In this document: in pieces, positions 54,084 to 62,280 of the stretch
Layout: every line of letters begins with the position of its first letter
Numbering within the stretch: position 1 is the first letter of the stretch
NCBI RefSeq assembly: GCF_030410375.1
Contig: NZ_JAUHHE010000010.1
Span: 1-64,000, forward strand
Reading direction: 5' to 3'
Source of the DNA: Zwartia vadi
GTDB taxonomy: Bacteria > Pseudomonadota > Gammaproteobacteria > Burkholderiales > Burkholderiaceae_B
DNA length: 64,000 nt
Notes under the pieces: generated by a model
Database searches by the model: none
What the model saw: the letters and a program-made list of their open reading frames with translations, nothing else
What the model was told of the DNA's origin: nothing
Position numbers and translations under genes: made by a program

Positions 54084-55016
54084 ATGATTAATCTAGTCTT
54101 AAGTGCATTGATCCCTGTAGCGTTTGTCGTGTTGCTCGGATGTCTTGCTGGTCGAAGTAAATTGATTGGTGCGGAGGGGGCGAAAAGCTTGTCCACGCTG
54201 GTTGTGAACTTTGCGCTGCCTTGTATTTTGTTTGTTTCCGCCTTTGGTTTCAGTCCGACTCAGTTTGAAAATATTGATTATGTTTTAACTCTGCTGATTG
54301 GTCTGACCATTCCTTTCTTTGCCGCGCTTTTTCTTGCGCGATTCATTTGGAAAAAAGAATCGGGAGAGGCTGCTTTGTTTGCCAGCAACAGCGGCTTTCC
54401 TGACATGGCTTATTTCGGAGTGCCAGTCGTGCTGACTGTGTTGGGTCAGCAAGGTATGCTGCCTGTGATTGTGGGCAATATTATCAGCAGCATCGTCATC
54501 GTTCCTGTGGTCATGGCGATGTTACGCAATTCGCGAAATGACGCACAGTCCCCAGGTGTGTTTTCCATTATTCTCAATACGATCCGTCAACCGATCGTAT
54601 GGGCACCGCTGATTGGTTTGTTCCTTGTTTTATTTGGAGTCAAGCTGCCTGCTCTGGCAGAAGAGTCTTTAAAGCTGTTAGGCAATGCATCGGGAGGGGT
54701 CGCATTGTTTACGCTTGGAATTTTATTGTCCGCTTTAGCGCCGCGAATCGATCTCGAGGTGATTGTCGTGGTCATTGTGAAAAACTTCGCGATGCCGGCA
54801 CTCGTTTTGATGTTGGTGCTGCTGTTCAAACTCGATCCTGTTTTGGCTAAAGGAGCGATTATCATTGCTGCATGTCCTGCAGCGACAATGGGCGCACTAT
54901 TTTGCGCGCAGTTTGGGGTCGCCCAGGACAAAATCCCAGGTCAAATTTTGGCGAGCAATATCGTCGCTATTTTCTCGATGGCGATGTGGATCGTCATCGC
55001 TGAAAAGCTCTTTTAA
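54084..55016 (+). CDS. AEC-family membrane transporter
   Basis: 310 aa, about ten helices in two halves. Typical blocks are AEC openings such as LSALIPVAFVVLLGCLAGR, then ASNSGFPDMAYFGVPVV and IIIAACPAATMGALFCAQFG. The family includes auxin efflux carriers and bacterial malate/malonate permeases. It lies 34 bases after the SGNH gene, so it may export or import the hydrolysis product. It is convergent with the cysteine-repeat protein, with only 2 bases between the stops. Confidence 0.9.
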   Translation: MINLVLSALIPVAFVVLLGCLAGRSKLIGAEGAKSLSTLVVNFALPCILFVSAFGFSPTQFENIDYVLTLLIGLTIPFFAALFLARFIWKKESGEAALFASNSGFPDMAYFGVPVVLTVLGQQGMLPVIVGNIISSIVIVPVVMAMLRNSRNDAQSPGVFSIILNTIRQPIVWAPLIGLFLVLFGVKLPALAEESLKLLGNASGGVALFTLGILLSALAPRIDLEVIVVVIVKNFAMPALVLMLVLLFKLDPVLAKGAIIIAACPAATMGALFCAQFGVAQDKIPGQILASNIVAIFSMAMWIVIAEKLF

Positions 55017-55018
55017 GA

Positions 55019-55531
55019 CTATCTTGTTTTAGCCCGGCATGCAGCTTGCATGTCGGGATCCCGAATAAAGCCGCACTGGCCTGAGCCGCCTCCTGTCTCG
55101 GCGCGGCACATTGCTTGTAGATCACTGTTGCGAATAAAACCGCATTGACCGCGACCCCCGCCTGTCGTGGCTCGGCAATAGGCTTGCCTGTCAGGATCCC
55201 GAATAAAGCCACACTGTCCTGATGGGCCGCTTGATGAACTACTCTTTTTTTGAGTGCTTGCCCGACATGCGGCTTGCATGTCGGGGTTTCGGATGAAGCC
55301 GCACTGACCAGATCCGCCACCTGTTTCCGCACGGCAACGGGCTTGAAGATCATTATCACGGATAAAGCCGCACTGTCCTGACCCACCGCCGTTGATCGCG
55401 CGGCAATAAGCTTGCTCGTCAGGATTTCTAATAAAGTTGCAATTGCTTGGCTGCGCTTGAACAAGTGGTGAAAGAAATACTCCGAGGAACCACACGAGAG
55501 CAAAAATATAACGTGAGTATTTTAGTTTCAT
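55019..55531 (-). CDS. Secreted cysteine-rich tandem-repeat protein
   Basis: 170 aa. The signal peptide ends LVQAQ (about 27). The rest is six copies of a unit of about 23 residues, QCGFIRDPDxQAxCRAxTGGGxG, each with two cysteines ten residues apart. Units 1-3 and 4-6 match as blocks (QAY, QAR/QAM, QAA at the same positions), so a three-unit block was duplicated; a Ser-rich linker (STQKKSSSSSG) sits between. Twelve cysteines suggest disulfide pairs within each unit. No known family is recognised. An overlapping frame on the same strand is only a shadow of the repeats. Confidence 0.75.
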   Translation of the reverse strand: MKLKYSRYIFALVWFLGVFLSPLVQAQPSNCNFIRNPDEQAYCRAINGGGSGQCGFIRDNDLQARCRAETGGGSGQCGFIRNPDMQAACRASTQKKSSSSSGPSGQCGFIRDPDRQAYCRATTGGGRGQCGFIRNSDLQAMCRAETGGGSGQCGFIRDPDMQAACRAKTR

Positions 55532-55567
55532 GTCAGCTCCTTAGAAGTTAAGCATTTCTCATCCACC

Positions 55568-56665
55568 TTAGAGCAATCTTTCCATCCATTCTCTGGTATC
55601 GGGAACCAAGCCGTATTGAATATCCGTAAGTTGTTTGCGCAACCCGAGCGTGATGGGACCGGCTGTTTGGTTTTGAACGTCGTATGAAAAATTACCGCTT
55701 TTTAATGTGCTGATTGGAAAAATGAGTGCAGCAGTGCCGCACGCAAAGATTTCTGTGATTTGTCCTGAGGACAGTCCGTCACGGACCTTATTGATGCTAA
55801 TTGGCCTTTCTTCAACGTGATGGCCGCCTGCGCGAGCAAGCTCGATGACGCTCGCTCTTGTGACGCCAGGCAAGATGCTGTCAGAGAGTGCTGGTGTGAT
55901 GAGTGTTCCATTTTTTTGAACGATAAAAATATTCATCCCGCCAAGTTCTTCTAAAAACTCTCCATGCTCTGAGTCGAGAAACAACACTTGAGGACAACCG
56001 TTACGGCGAGCTTCGTTCAAAGGAGCGAGTGATCCGCCGTAATTGCCGGCGCATTTGGCATAGCCGGTACCGCCACGGGCTGCACGGGTGCGTTGGGTCG
56101 ACACCCAAATCGGCACCGGACTGACACCGCTTGCAAAGTAGGGGCCGGCAGGACTGCCGATCACATAGTAGGCAACCTTGTCGGCTCCTTTGACGCCAAG
56201 AAAGCTCTCGTTCGCCATCATGAACGGCCGCAAGTAGAGACTACTTTCAGGTGCGCTCGGTACCCAGTCATGATCCATCTGAATAAGCTCTTTAAGCGAT
56301 TGCACGAACAGTTCTTTGGGTAGTTCGGGCAGGCCCAAGCGTTCAGCGCTATTGATCAGGCGTTGCGCATTGATTTCGGGTCTGAAAGTCCAAATTGAGC
56401 CGTCCGGGTGGCGGTAGGCCTTGAGCCCCTCGAAAACTGCTTGAGCATAATGCAAGACGAGCGAGGCTGGGTCGAGTACGAGGGGGGCATAGGGCACCAC
56501 TCTTTGGTCGTACCACCCTCGGTGTATATCCCAGTCGATCGCAACCATGTGGTCGGAATAGTATTTTCCAAAGCCTGGATTGTTGAGAATGGTTTGACGT
56601 GTCAGAATAGGGGAGGGTGATTGAGCGCGAGTTTGAGTGAATTGCGCGATCTTGGCAGTGTGCAT
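55568..56665 (-). CDS. ilvE: Branched-chain amino acid aminotransferase (class IV PLP enzyme)
   Basis: 365 aa from the ATG at 56665; a TTG at 56683 would add six residues, and neither has a clear ribosome site. Blocks include YSDHMVAIDWDIHRGWYDQ, LVLHYAQAVFEGLKAYRH, the PLP-lysine region GGTGYAKCAGNYGGSLAP, and FLEELGGMNIF. The length and HYAQAVFEG motif are of the longer, eukaryote-like IlvE type. It transfers amino groups to and from leucine, isoleucine and valine. It stands alone, divergent from a Bug gene. Confidence 0.92.
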   Translation of the reverse strand: MHTAKIAQFTQTRAQSPSPILTRQTILNNPGFGKYYSDHMVAIDWDIHRGWYDQRVVPYAPLVLDPASLVLHYAQAVFEGLKAYRHPDGSIWTFRPEINAQRLINSAERLGLPELPKELFVQSLKELIQMDHDWVPSAPESSLYLRPFMMANESFLGVKGADKVAYYVIGSPAGPYFASGVSPVPIWVSTQRTRAARGGTGYAKCAGNYGGSLAPLNEARRNGCPQVLFLDSEHGEFLEELGGMNIFIVQKNGTLITPALSDSILPGVTRASVIELARAGGHHVEERPISINKVRDGLSSGQITEIFACGTAALIFPISTLKSGNFSYDVQNQTAGPITLGLRKQLTDIQYGLVPDTREWMERLL

Positions 56666-56777
56666 AACTGAATCGGTATCCAAATTGCTGAAATGAAATA
56701 TTAGCTTTTGATGACTGTACGCTGCTTTTCATTATCCTGCAGTCTTTCTAAATAATACTCAACGCACAGAGATACTC

Positions 56778-57749
56778 ATGAAAAAAATTTTTATCTGTCT
56801 TTTTACAGCGCTGGCTACGCTGTCCACGGCATCTTTCGCCCAGAGCTCTCAGGGCTATCCAAATCGCCCGATCAAACTGATTGTGCCTTTCCCTGCTGCG
56901 GGTGGAACGGACAACGTGGCACGAGTCTTTGTACAAGAAGTTTCTCAGCTATTGGGTCAACCGATTGTCATTGAAAATCGTGCGGGCGCTGCAGGCATGA
57001 TTGGTGCGGATCTTGCTAGCAAGGCCGAGCCTGATGGTTACACCTTGCTCATGACCACAAACAGCACGCACGTGATCGGTCCGCTGCTGAATCCCAAGAC
57101 ACCTTACAATCCGGTTAAAAGTTTTACTCCGATCATTTACCTTGTGCACTCGCCCTCGATCATGATCGTCCCTTTAAACTCACCAGCGAAAAACGTTGCT
57201 GAGTTTATTGCACTCGCAAAAGCAAACCCTGGCAAACTGAATTTTGGTTCTGCCGGTATCGGCGGTATTCCCCATTTATCCGGTGAACGTTTCCAAGCTC
57301 TATCTGGTGCGAAAATGACGCATGTTCCATACAAAGGAACCGCTCTGGCGATGCCTGATTTGGTGGCAGGCCGTCTGGACGTGATTTTTGATAGTTTCTC
57401 TTCAGGCTACCCGCAGGTGCGTGACGGTAAAGTTCGCGCGTTAGGTGTTTCATCGGCCGAGCGCTCGCCACTGGTGCCTGAATTGCCAGCAATTTCTGAA
57501 CAGCTGCCAGGTTTCGTTTCCTTAACCTGGTTTGGAGTGCTTGGACCTGCAGGTTTGCCAGCACCGATTGTTGAAAAGCTCAGTGCTGCCTTCAACACCG
57601 CAGTGAACAACCCAAAGATTCGCGCGCAGCTTGCTGGGATGGGGATTGATGCTGTGGGCGGCACACCCGCTGACTTTGTCAAACGGATGGCCGACGATAC
57701 TGCCGCGTGGGCCAAGGTGATCAAGGATGCAAATATTGTGCTGGAATAA
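56778..57749 (+). CDS. Bug/TctC family periplasmic solute receptor
   Basis: 323 aa. The signal peptide ends SFAQ (about 22). Blocks: IKLIVPFPAAGGTDNVAR, IVIENRAGAAGMIG, EPDGYTLLMT and VPYKGTALAMPDLV. It is divergent from ilvE and ends 45 bases before the convergent oxidoreductase gene, so it is probably a single-gene unit. Ligand unknown. Confidence 0.93.
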   Translation: MKKIFICLFTALATLSTASFAQSSQGYPNRPIKLIVPFPAAGGTDNVARVFVQEVSQLLGQPIVIENRAGAAGMIGADLASKAEPDGYTLLMTTNSTHVIGPLLNPKTPYNPVKSFTPIIYLVHSPSIMIVPLNSPAKNVAEFIALAKANPGKLNFGSAGIGGIPHLSGERFQALSGAKMTHVPYKGTALAMPDLVAGRLDVIFDSFSSGYPQVRDGKVRALGVSSAERSPLVPELPAISEQLPGFVSLTWFGVLGPAGLPAPIVEKLSAAFNTAVNNPKIRAQLAGMGIDAVGGTPADFVKRMADDTAAWAKVIKDANIVLE

Positions 57750-57793
57750 AGTCTACCCAGCAGAAATTCAGGCATCTAGCCCATTCACATCTA

Positions 57794-58771
57794 TCAAACA
57801 GGCATGCGCAGCACAATTTTGCCGACATGCTTGTTTGTTTCCATCATTTCTTTTGCTTGCTCGAGTTGTTCAAAGGCAAAAGATTGATCGACGAGCGGCT
57901 TGATCCGGCCATCTGCGATGGCTGGAATCACTTCAGCTTTGAATTCAGGTAAAAACTCTACGCGCTGAGCAGGCGTGCGAAGTTTGTTGGATACTCCAAA
58001 AAGACGTAAACGCTTGGAGTGCAAAGCGAGCAAGTCGAGCTCGGCAGACAGTACGCCGTCTACATAGCCGACCATTGCGAAACGCCCCTCAAAGGCCATG
58101 CAGCGAATGCTTTCAGCAAATACAGAGCCACCGACTGTATCGACCACTAGGTTCGCGCCTTTACCCTCAGTGACTTTCATGACTGTTTCCTCGAAACCCG
58201 AGCCGCGCAGGCACAGGGGAACATCGAGACCATACTCTTTTAGTCGCGCAAGTTTTTCTGGAGATCCGGAGGTGCCAATGACCTTTGCGCCCATCGCTTT
58301 TGCGGTTTGCAGCGCTGCCACGCCAACGCCAGATGACACACCGTGAATCAGAAGCCACTCATTAGGCTGGAGTTTGCCTTGCAATGACAGCATGTCGTGA
58401 ACAACGAGAAACGTCAGCGGTACGCTTGCGGCCTGCTCATAGCTGAGTGTTGCTGGAATCGGCAAGGCTTCTACTTCATCCATGGTGGCATATTCAGCGA
58501 ACGCACCACGGCAGCGTCCCATGACTTTATCGCCCACTTTAAGGCTCTTGACCTCGGCACCAAGCGCTTCGACCACGCCCGCACCCTCCATGCCGATAGC
58601 ACTTGCCTGGCCACCTTTGTGCAGTCCATGTCCAACCACGAATTCACCACGATTCAAGCTTGCTGCGTGCAGTTTCACGAGTACTTGTGTGGGGCCAGGC
58701 ACGGGGCGTTCGATGTCTCTCATCTCTAGAACGGTCTGATTGCCAACTGTTTGCATCCAATATGACTTCAT
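57794..58771 (-). CDS. Medium-chain dehydrogenase/quinone oxidoreductase
   Basis: 325 aa, no catalytic-zinc Cys pair. GRCRGAFAEYATMDEVEALPIP and the nucleotide fold LLIHGVSSGVGVAALQTAKAMGAKVIGTSGSPEK mark the zinc-independent MDR branch. NLVVDTVGGSVFAES follows. The enzyme reduces quinones or enals with NADPH. It lies downstream of the MFS carrier gene on the same strand, with a 104-base gap that contains a palindrome. Confidence 0.88.
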   Translation of the reverse strand: MKSYWMQTVGNQTVLEMRDIERPVPGPTQVLVKLHAASLNRGEFVVGHGLHKGGQASAIGMEGAGVVEALGAEVKSLKVGDKVMGRCRGAFAEYATMDEVEALPIPATLSYEQAASVPLTFLVVHDMLSLQGKLQPNEWLLIHGVSSGVGVAALQTAKAMGAKVIGTSGSPEKLARLKEYGLDVPLCLRGSGFEETVMKVTEGKGANLVVDTVGGSVFAESIRCMAFEGRFAMVGYVDGVLSAELDLLALHSKRLRLFGVSNKLRTPAQRVEFLPEFKAEVIPAIADGRIKPLVDQSFAFEQLEQAKEMMETNKHVGKIVLRMPV

Positions 58772-58850
58772 TTTTTTACCTTAGAAATGATGATTTGATA
58801 AAAGAATAAGAATACTGATAACTACTGTATGTAGCTGTGGGACGGCAAAT

Positions 58851-58866
58851 CATAACAATTGTTATG
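58851..58866. promoter_or_regulatory. 16-bp perfect palindrome upstream of the oxidoreductase gene
   Basis: CATAACAA-TTGTTATG is a perfect palindrome 80 bases upstream of the gene starting at 58771 and 10 bases after the stop of the MFS gene (minus strand). Size and symmetry suit a helix-turn-helix repressor site; the regulator is unknown. Confidence 0.4.
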
Positions 58867-58875
58867 GATAAAGCA

Positions 58876-60117
58876 TTATTTCAATTTGCTCAGAGCCGGG
58901 ACCCTGAAGATGATCAACAGCATCAATGTCGCCGCGCAGACACCGTATGCAGCAAGCGCGATTTGTACGCCAACACTCTCGGCAACAGCTCCGGCGAATA
59001 AATTACCAAACGGAAGACTAATGACAACACCGGTGCGAAGCCCCATCACGCGTCCCCTCATTTCAGGGGCGGTGTTGCTCAGAATGAGCGTTGCGATCAG
59101 GGTCCAGGTGATGGCTTGCGCCAGGCCTGAGAAAAATATGATACCCAGCGATATGTAATAGGACTGGGAGAAGGCAAACATAAATAGAGTGGCCGGCCAG
59201 AGTAAACCGCCGATCACCACAAACAAACCCCGTCGTTTAAAGTTGCCAAGTGAAACGACCAGTAGTCCTGCCGTTAGTGCGCCAAGACCTGCCGTTGCGG
59301 TCAGCATGCCGTAGCCGGTGGGTCCTGCATCCAGGACATAGCGAGAAAATAGCGGTAGAAAGGAATATCGATAGGGCGCGACAAAAAAATTGAGCATGAA
59401 TGCAATCAGGAGTAAAACAAAAACAGTTTGATGACTCCATGCGTAATGAAAGCCTGCAACCAAACTTTTAAGTGGTGGTTCGTGCTTGCGGGGAGGGGCT
59501 TGTTCGATAGGGTGTTTGTCATTTTTCAGACGCACGAGCGCAGTAAGATCCAGCAAGTAAATCAGAGCAATCAGAGCATATGCACCAGTCATGCCTGCAG
59601 CAGGAATTAACAACCCTCCAAAGGCTGGCCCAATCACGACTGTCATTTCGGTAGCGACCGCGTTCAACGCGACGGCATTGGTCAGATCGTCTTTGCCGAC
59701 AAGATCTGGAATAAAGGCTTGGCGTGTTGGATGGTCAAGCGCCCATGTGAGGCTGCTGATAAGTGACAGAACAATCAGATGACCGACATTCAAGTTGTCT
59801 GTGAGCAACAACACCAGCATGATGAGCGTGACGCTACCACTCACCATTGAGGCCGCAATCAGTAGCTTGCGTCGATCCATGCGATCGGCCAAGACCCCCA
59901 TCATGGGAGCAAGCAAATAGCCCGCCATTTTGCAGCCCGTGACAATACCAACCATTAAAGGCGAGTCGGTTAATTCGAGCGTCAGCCAACCAACCACGAC
60001 GAGATCTGCCCAACGCGCTGTCGACGACAGCAGCGTGGCGATCCAGAGCATCCGAAAGTTTCGGTGGCGCAGCGCACCGGTTTTGAACATTGAAACACTA
60101 CACCTCGATGATTGCAC
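58876..60117 (-). CDS. MFS transporter of the catabolic operon
   Basis: 413 aa, about 12 helices. NFRMLWIATLLSSTARWADLVV opens it, APMMGVLADRMDRRKLLIA is the A-type loop between helices 2 and 3, and the EntS-like MFS pattern with WALDHPTRQAFIPDLV is present. It overlaps the N-carbamoyl hydrolase gene by 20 bases and is the last gene of the DpaL operon, so it probably imports the operon's substrate or exports a product. Confidence 0.9.
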   Translation of the reverse strand: MQSSRCSVSMFKTGALRHRNFRMLWIATLLSSTARWADLVVVGWLTLELTDSPLMVGIVTGCKMAGYLLAPMMGVLADRMDRRKLLIAASMVSGSVTLIMLVLLLTDNLNVGHLIVLSLISSLTWALDHPTRQAFIPDLVGKDDLTNAVALNAVATEMTVVIGPAFGGLLIPAAGMTGAYALIALIYLLDLTALVRLKNDKHPIEQAPPRKHEPPLKSLVAGFHYAWSHQTVFVLLLIAFMLNFFVAPYRYSFLPLFSRYVLDAGPTGYGMLTATAGLGALTAGLLVVSLGNFKRRGLFVVIGGLLWPATLFMFAFSQSYYISLGIIFFSGLAQAITWTLIATLILSNTAPEMRGRVMGLRTGVVISLPFGNLFAGAVAESVGVQIALAAYGVCAATLMLLIIFRVPALSKLK

Positions 60118-61033
60118 CCTTACGCTCGACGATCATGCCGTAGGCGTGTGGCTCTCTGTGCTTGGCGAAGTTAAAGACCGAGTTTTTATAAGAAAGAGTC
60201 AGGTCCAGATCGCAGCGAGCAATTGCCAACTCATCGCCGAGAGTGCTGCATGCGCCAACAATCTCACCAGAGGGGGCAACAATGATGGAGTTCCCAATTT
60301 GATCGACGCCTTCTTCACGCCCACCTTTCGCGACGCCTACAATCCATGAGCCGTTCTGGTAGGCACCTGCCTGCATAACGAGTTCGTTGTGGAAATGCGA
60401 AAGGTTATCGTGTTCGGGTGCGGGAGGATTGTGTACAGGTGTGTTGTAACCAATCAAAATCATTTCAACACCTTGAAGACCCATTACACGATAAGTCTCC
60501 GGCCAGCGGCGGTCGTTGCAGATCGCCATGCCGATTATCCCGCCAAAGGCACGAAATACAGGAAAACCAAGGTTGCCGGTTTCAAAGTAGCGCTTTTCTA
60601 GATGTTGAAACTGTCTCCAGGGCTCGTGCTCGGCGTGACCAGGCAAATGGATTTTGCGGTATTTGCCAATGATGTTGCCTGATTGATCGACCAAAATTGA
60701 AGTGTTGAAACGACGTGTGCGACCCTGTTCTTCTGTGAGTTCCGCGTAACCAAGATAAAAACCCACTTTTAGTTTTTTTGCGGCATCGAAAAGTGTTTGG
60801 GTCTCGGGACCGGGCATCTGTGCTTCAAAATAGGTATCCAGCTCGGCTTGGGATTCCATGAACCAGCGCGGAAAAAATGTCGTGAGCGCAAGCTCTGGAA
60901 AAACAACCAAATCGCAACCGTGGCGTGCGCCTTGTTCTAGTAGCGTAATGAGACGCTGTACGACTTCTTTACGGGTATGCGCGCGTTGGATCGGGCCGAG
61001 CTGAGCAGCGCCGACGGTGACGATACGGGTCAT
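60098..61033 (-). CDS. Carbon-nitrogen hydrolase, N-carbamoyl-D-amino-acid hydrolase-like
   Basis: 311 aa, cytoplasmic. The catalytic set is Glu47 in VVFPELALTTFF, Lys127 in GKYRKIHLPGH and Cys172 in GMAICNDRRWPE, at the same spacing as known D-carbamoylases of the nitrilase superfamily. ERHRVMGLQG-like GLQGVEMILIGYN follows the cysteine. It releases CO2 and NH3 from N-carbamoyl compounds. It overlaps the upstream amidase by 4 bases and the MFS gene by 20, so the operon is tightly coupled. Confidence 0.9.
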   Translation of the reverse strand: MTRIVTVGAAQLGPIQRAHTRKEVVQRLITLLEQGARHGCDLVVFPELALTTFFPRWFMESQAELDTYFEAQMPGPETQTLFDAAKKLKVGFYLGYAELTEEQGRTRRFNTSILVDQSGNIIGKYRKIHLPGHAEHEPWRQFQHLEKRYFETGNLGFPVFRAFGGIIGMAICNDRRWPETYRVMGLQGVEMILIGYNTPVHNPPAPEHDNLSHFHNELVMQAGAYQNGSWIVGVAKGGREEGVDQIGNSIIVAPSGEIVGACSTLGDELAIARCDLDLTLSYKNSVFNFAKHREPHAYGMIVERKGAIIEV

Positions 61034-62277
61034 GTGTTTGACTCCTGGATGGCAAGTTCGGTCATGATGGCGAGCAGTACATTGGCACCTGCGATTAAAT
61101 CGTCAGGTTCTGTATGCTCGGCAGGATTGTGGCTGATGCCACGCACACTTGGTACAAAAATCATTGAAGTCGGGCAAATCCGCGCGAGCATCTGCGCATC
61201 ATGCCCGGCACCTGAGGTCATGCGCTGATGGGACAGCCCCAAGGACTCTGCGTGATGAGCAATTCGATCAGTGAGTGCGGGATCAAACACCACAGGCTCA
61301 AAGCGTGCGAGACGTCTTGAAGTGATGGTGACACCCTCCGAGTCAGAGAGTGACTTCAGGAAGTCCTTGAGTGCTTGCTCGGCCTGCTGCAACCGGCTCT
61401 CATCAGTATTGCGCAAGTCAACTGTGAGCGTGGCACGCGCGGCGATGACATTGATAAGGTTCGGGCTCAAGACGACATGGCCGACAGTACCGACTTGATT
61501 GCCACCCATTTTGCGAGTGAGTTCACGGACAAAGGTTGAGACGGCACTTGCTGCGTAGCCTGCATCATGACGCAGGCGCATCGGAGTGGTGCCTGCATGG
61601 TTCGATTGACCGACGATAGTGAGTTCCTGCCAGGAAATGCCTTGCAGATTTTCAACGGCACCGATTTTGATACCATCCGCATCCAGGAGTGGACCTTGCT
61701 CGATATGCAGCTCTACAAAAGCCTTGGGTTTATGTATACCGAGCGGAGCGGTGCCGTTGTAGCCAATGCGCTTGAGTTCGTCGCCCAAGATTGCGCCATC
61801 AATTGCTTTGAGAGCCAATGCTTCATCCAAGGGCATACCACCAACGTAAACCAAGGAACCCAGCATATCGGGCGCAAAGCGTGCTCCTTCTTCGTTGGTA
61901 AAAATACCGACAACAATTGATCGTTCAGTGCTCAGCTTCGCATCATTCAGTGTTGCAATCACCTCGAGGCCAGCCAGTACGCCGTAGTTGCCATCGTAGG
62001 CTCCGCCAGTTCGTACAGTGTCGATATGTGAGCCCGTCATGATGGGAGCGAGCTCTGGACGCATACCTGCGCGAATGCCAAAAATGTTACCGATAGGATC
62101 GACTGCAATCGACATATCGAGCTCTTTCATCCAGCCTATCACTAGATCTCTGCCTAGCTTGTCTTCATCTGTTAAAGCGAGGCGACAACAGGCATTGCTT
62201 TCGGTACGACCGATGTCAGCAAGTCTTTGAATTTGGCTTAACAGGCGTTGGCCGTTTATACGCATGAGGTCACCCAC
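61030..62277 (-). CDS. M20-family Zn-dependent amidase, N-carbamoyl-L-amino-acid / allantoate hydrolase-like
   Basis: 415 aa. Metal blocks are GSHIDTVRTGGAYDGNYGVLAGLEV (His and Asp), TNEEGARF (Glu), and a late His in GISHNPAEHTEPDDL. SGAGHDAQMLA is also typical. Family members (HyuC/AllC) hydrolyse N-carbamoyl-L-amino acids, allantoate or ureidoglycolate-like compounds. It starts 3 bases after the DpaL gene and overlaps the next gene by 4. Together with the other carbamoylase, both stereo- or position-variants of a ureido compound may be handled. Confidence 0.9.
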   Translation of the reverse strand: MGDLMRINGQRLLSQIQRLADIGRTESNACCRLALTDEDKLGRDLVIGWMKELDMSIAVDPIGNIFGIRAGMRPELAPIMTGSHIDTVRTGGAYDGNYGVLAGLEVIATLNDAKLSTERSIVVGIFTNEEGARFAPDMLGSLVYVGGMPLDEALALKAIDGAILGDELKRIGYNGTAPLGIHKPKAFVELHIEQGPLLDADGIKIGAVENLQGISWQELTIVGQSNHAGTTPMRLRHDAGYAASAVSTFVRELTRKMGGNQVGTVGHVVLSPNLINVIAARATLTVDLRNTDESRLQQAEQALKDFLKSLSDSEGVTITSRRLARFEPVVFDPALTDRIAHHAESLGLSHQRMTSGAGHDAQMLARICPTSMIFVPSVRGISHNPAEHTEPDDLIAGANVLLAIMTELAIQESNT

Positions 62278-62280
62278 TGA

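Noticed and set aside
54994..55503. Long open frame overlapping the cysteine-repeat gene in another frame of the same strand
   Set aside because: It has repeated content only because the real gene is built of 69-base repeats. It has no signal peptide or family match, while the chosen frame has both a signal peptide and regular repeats.
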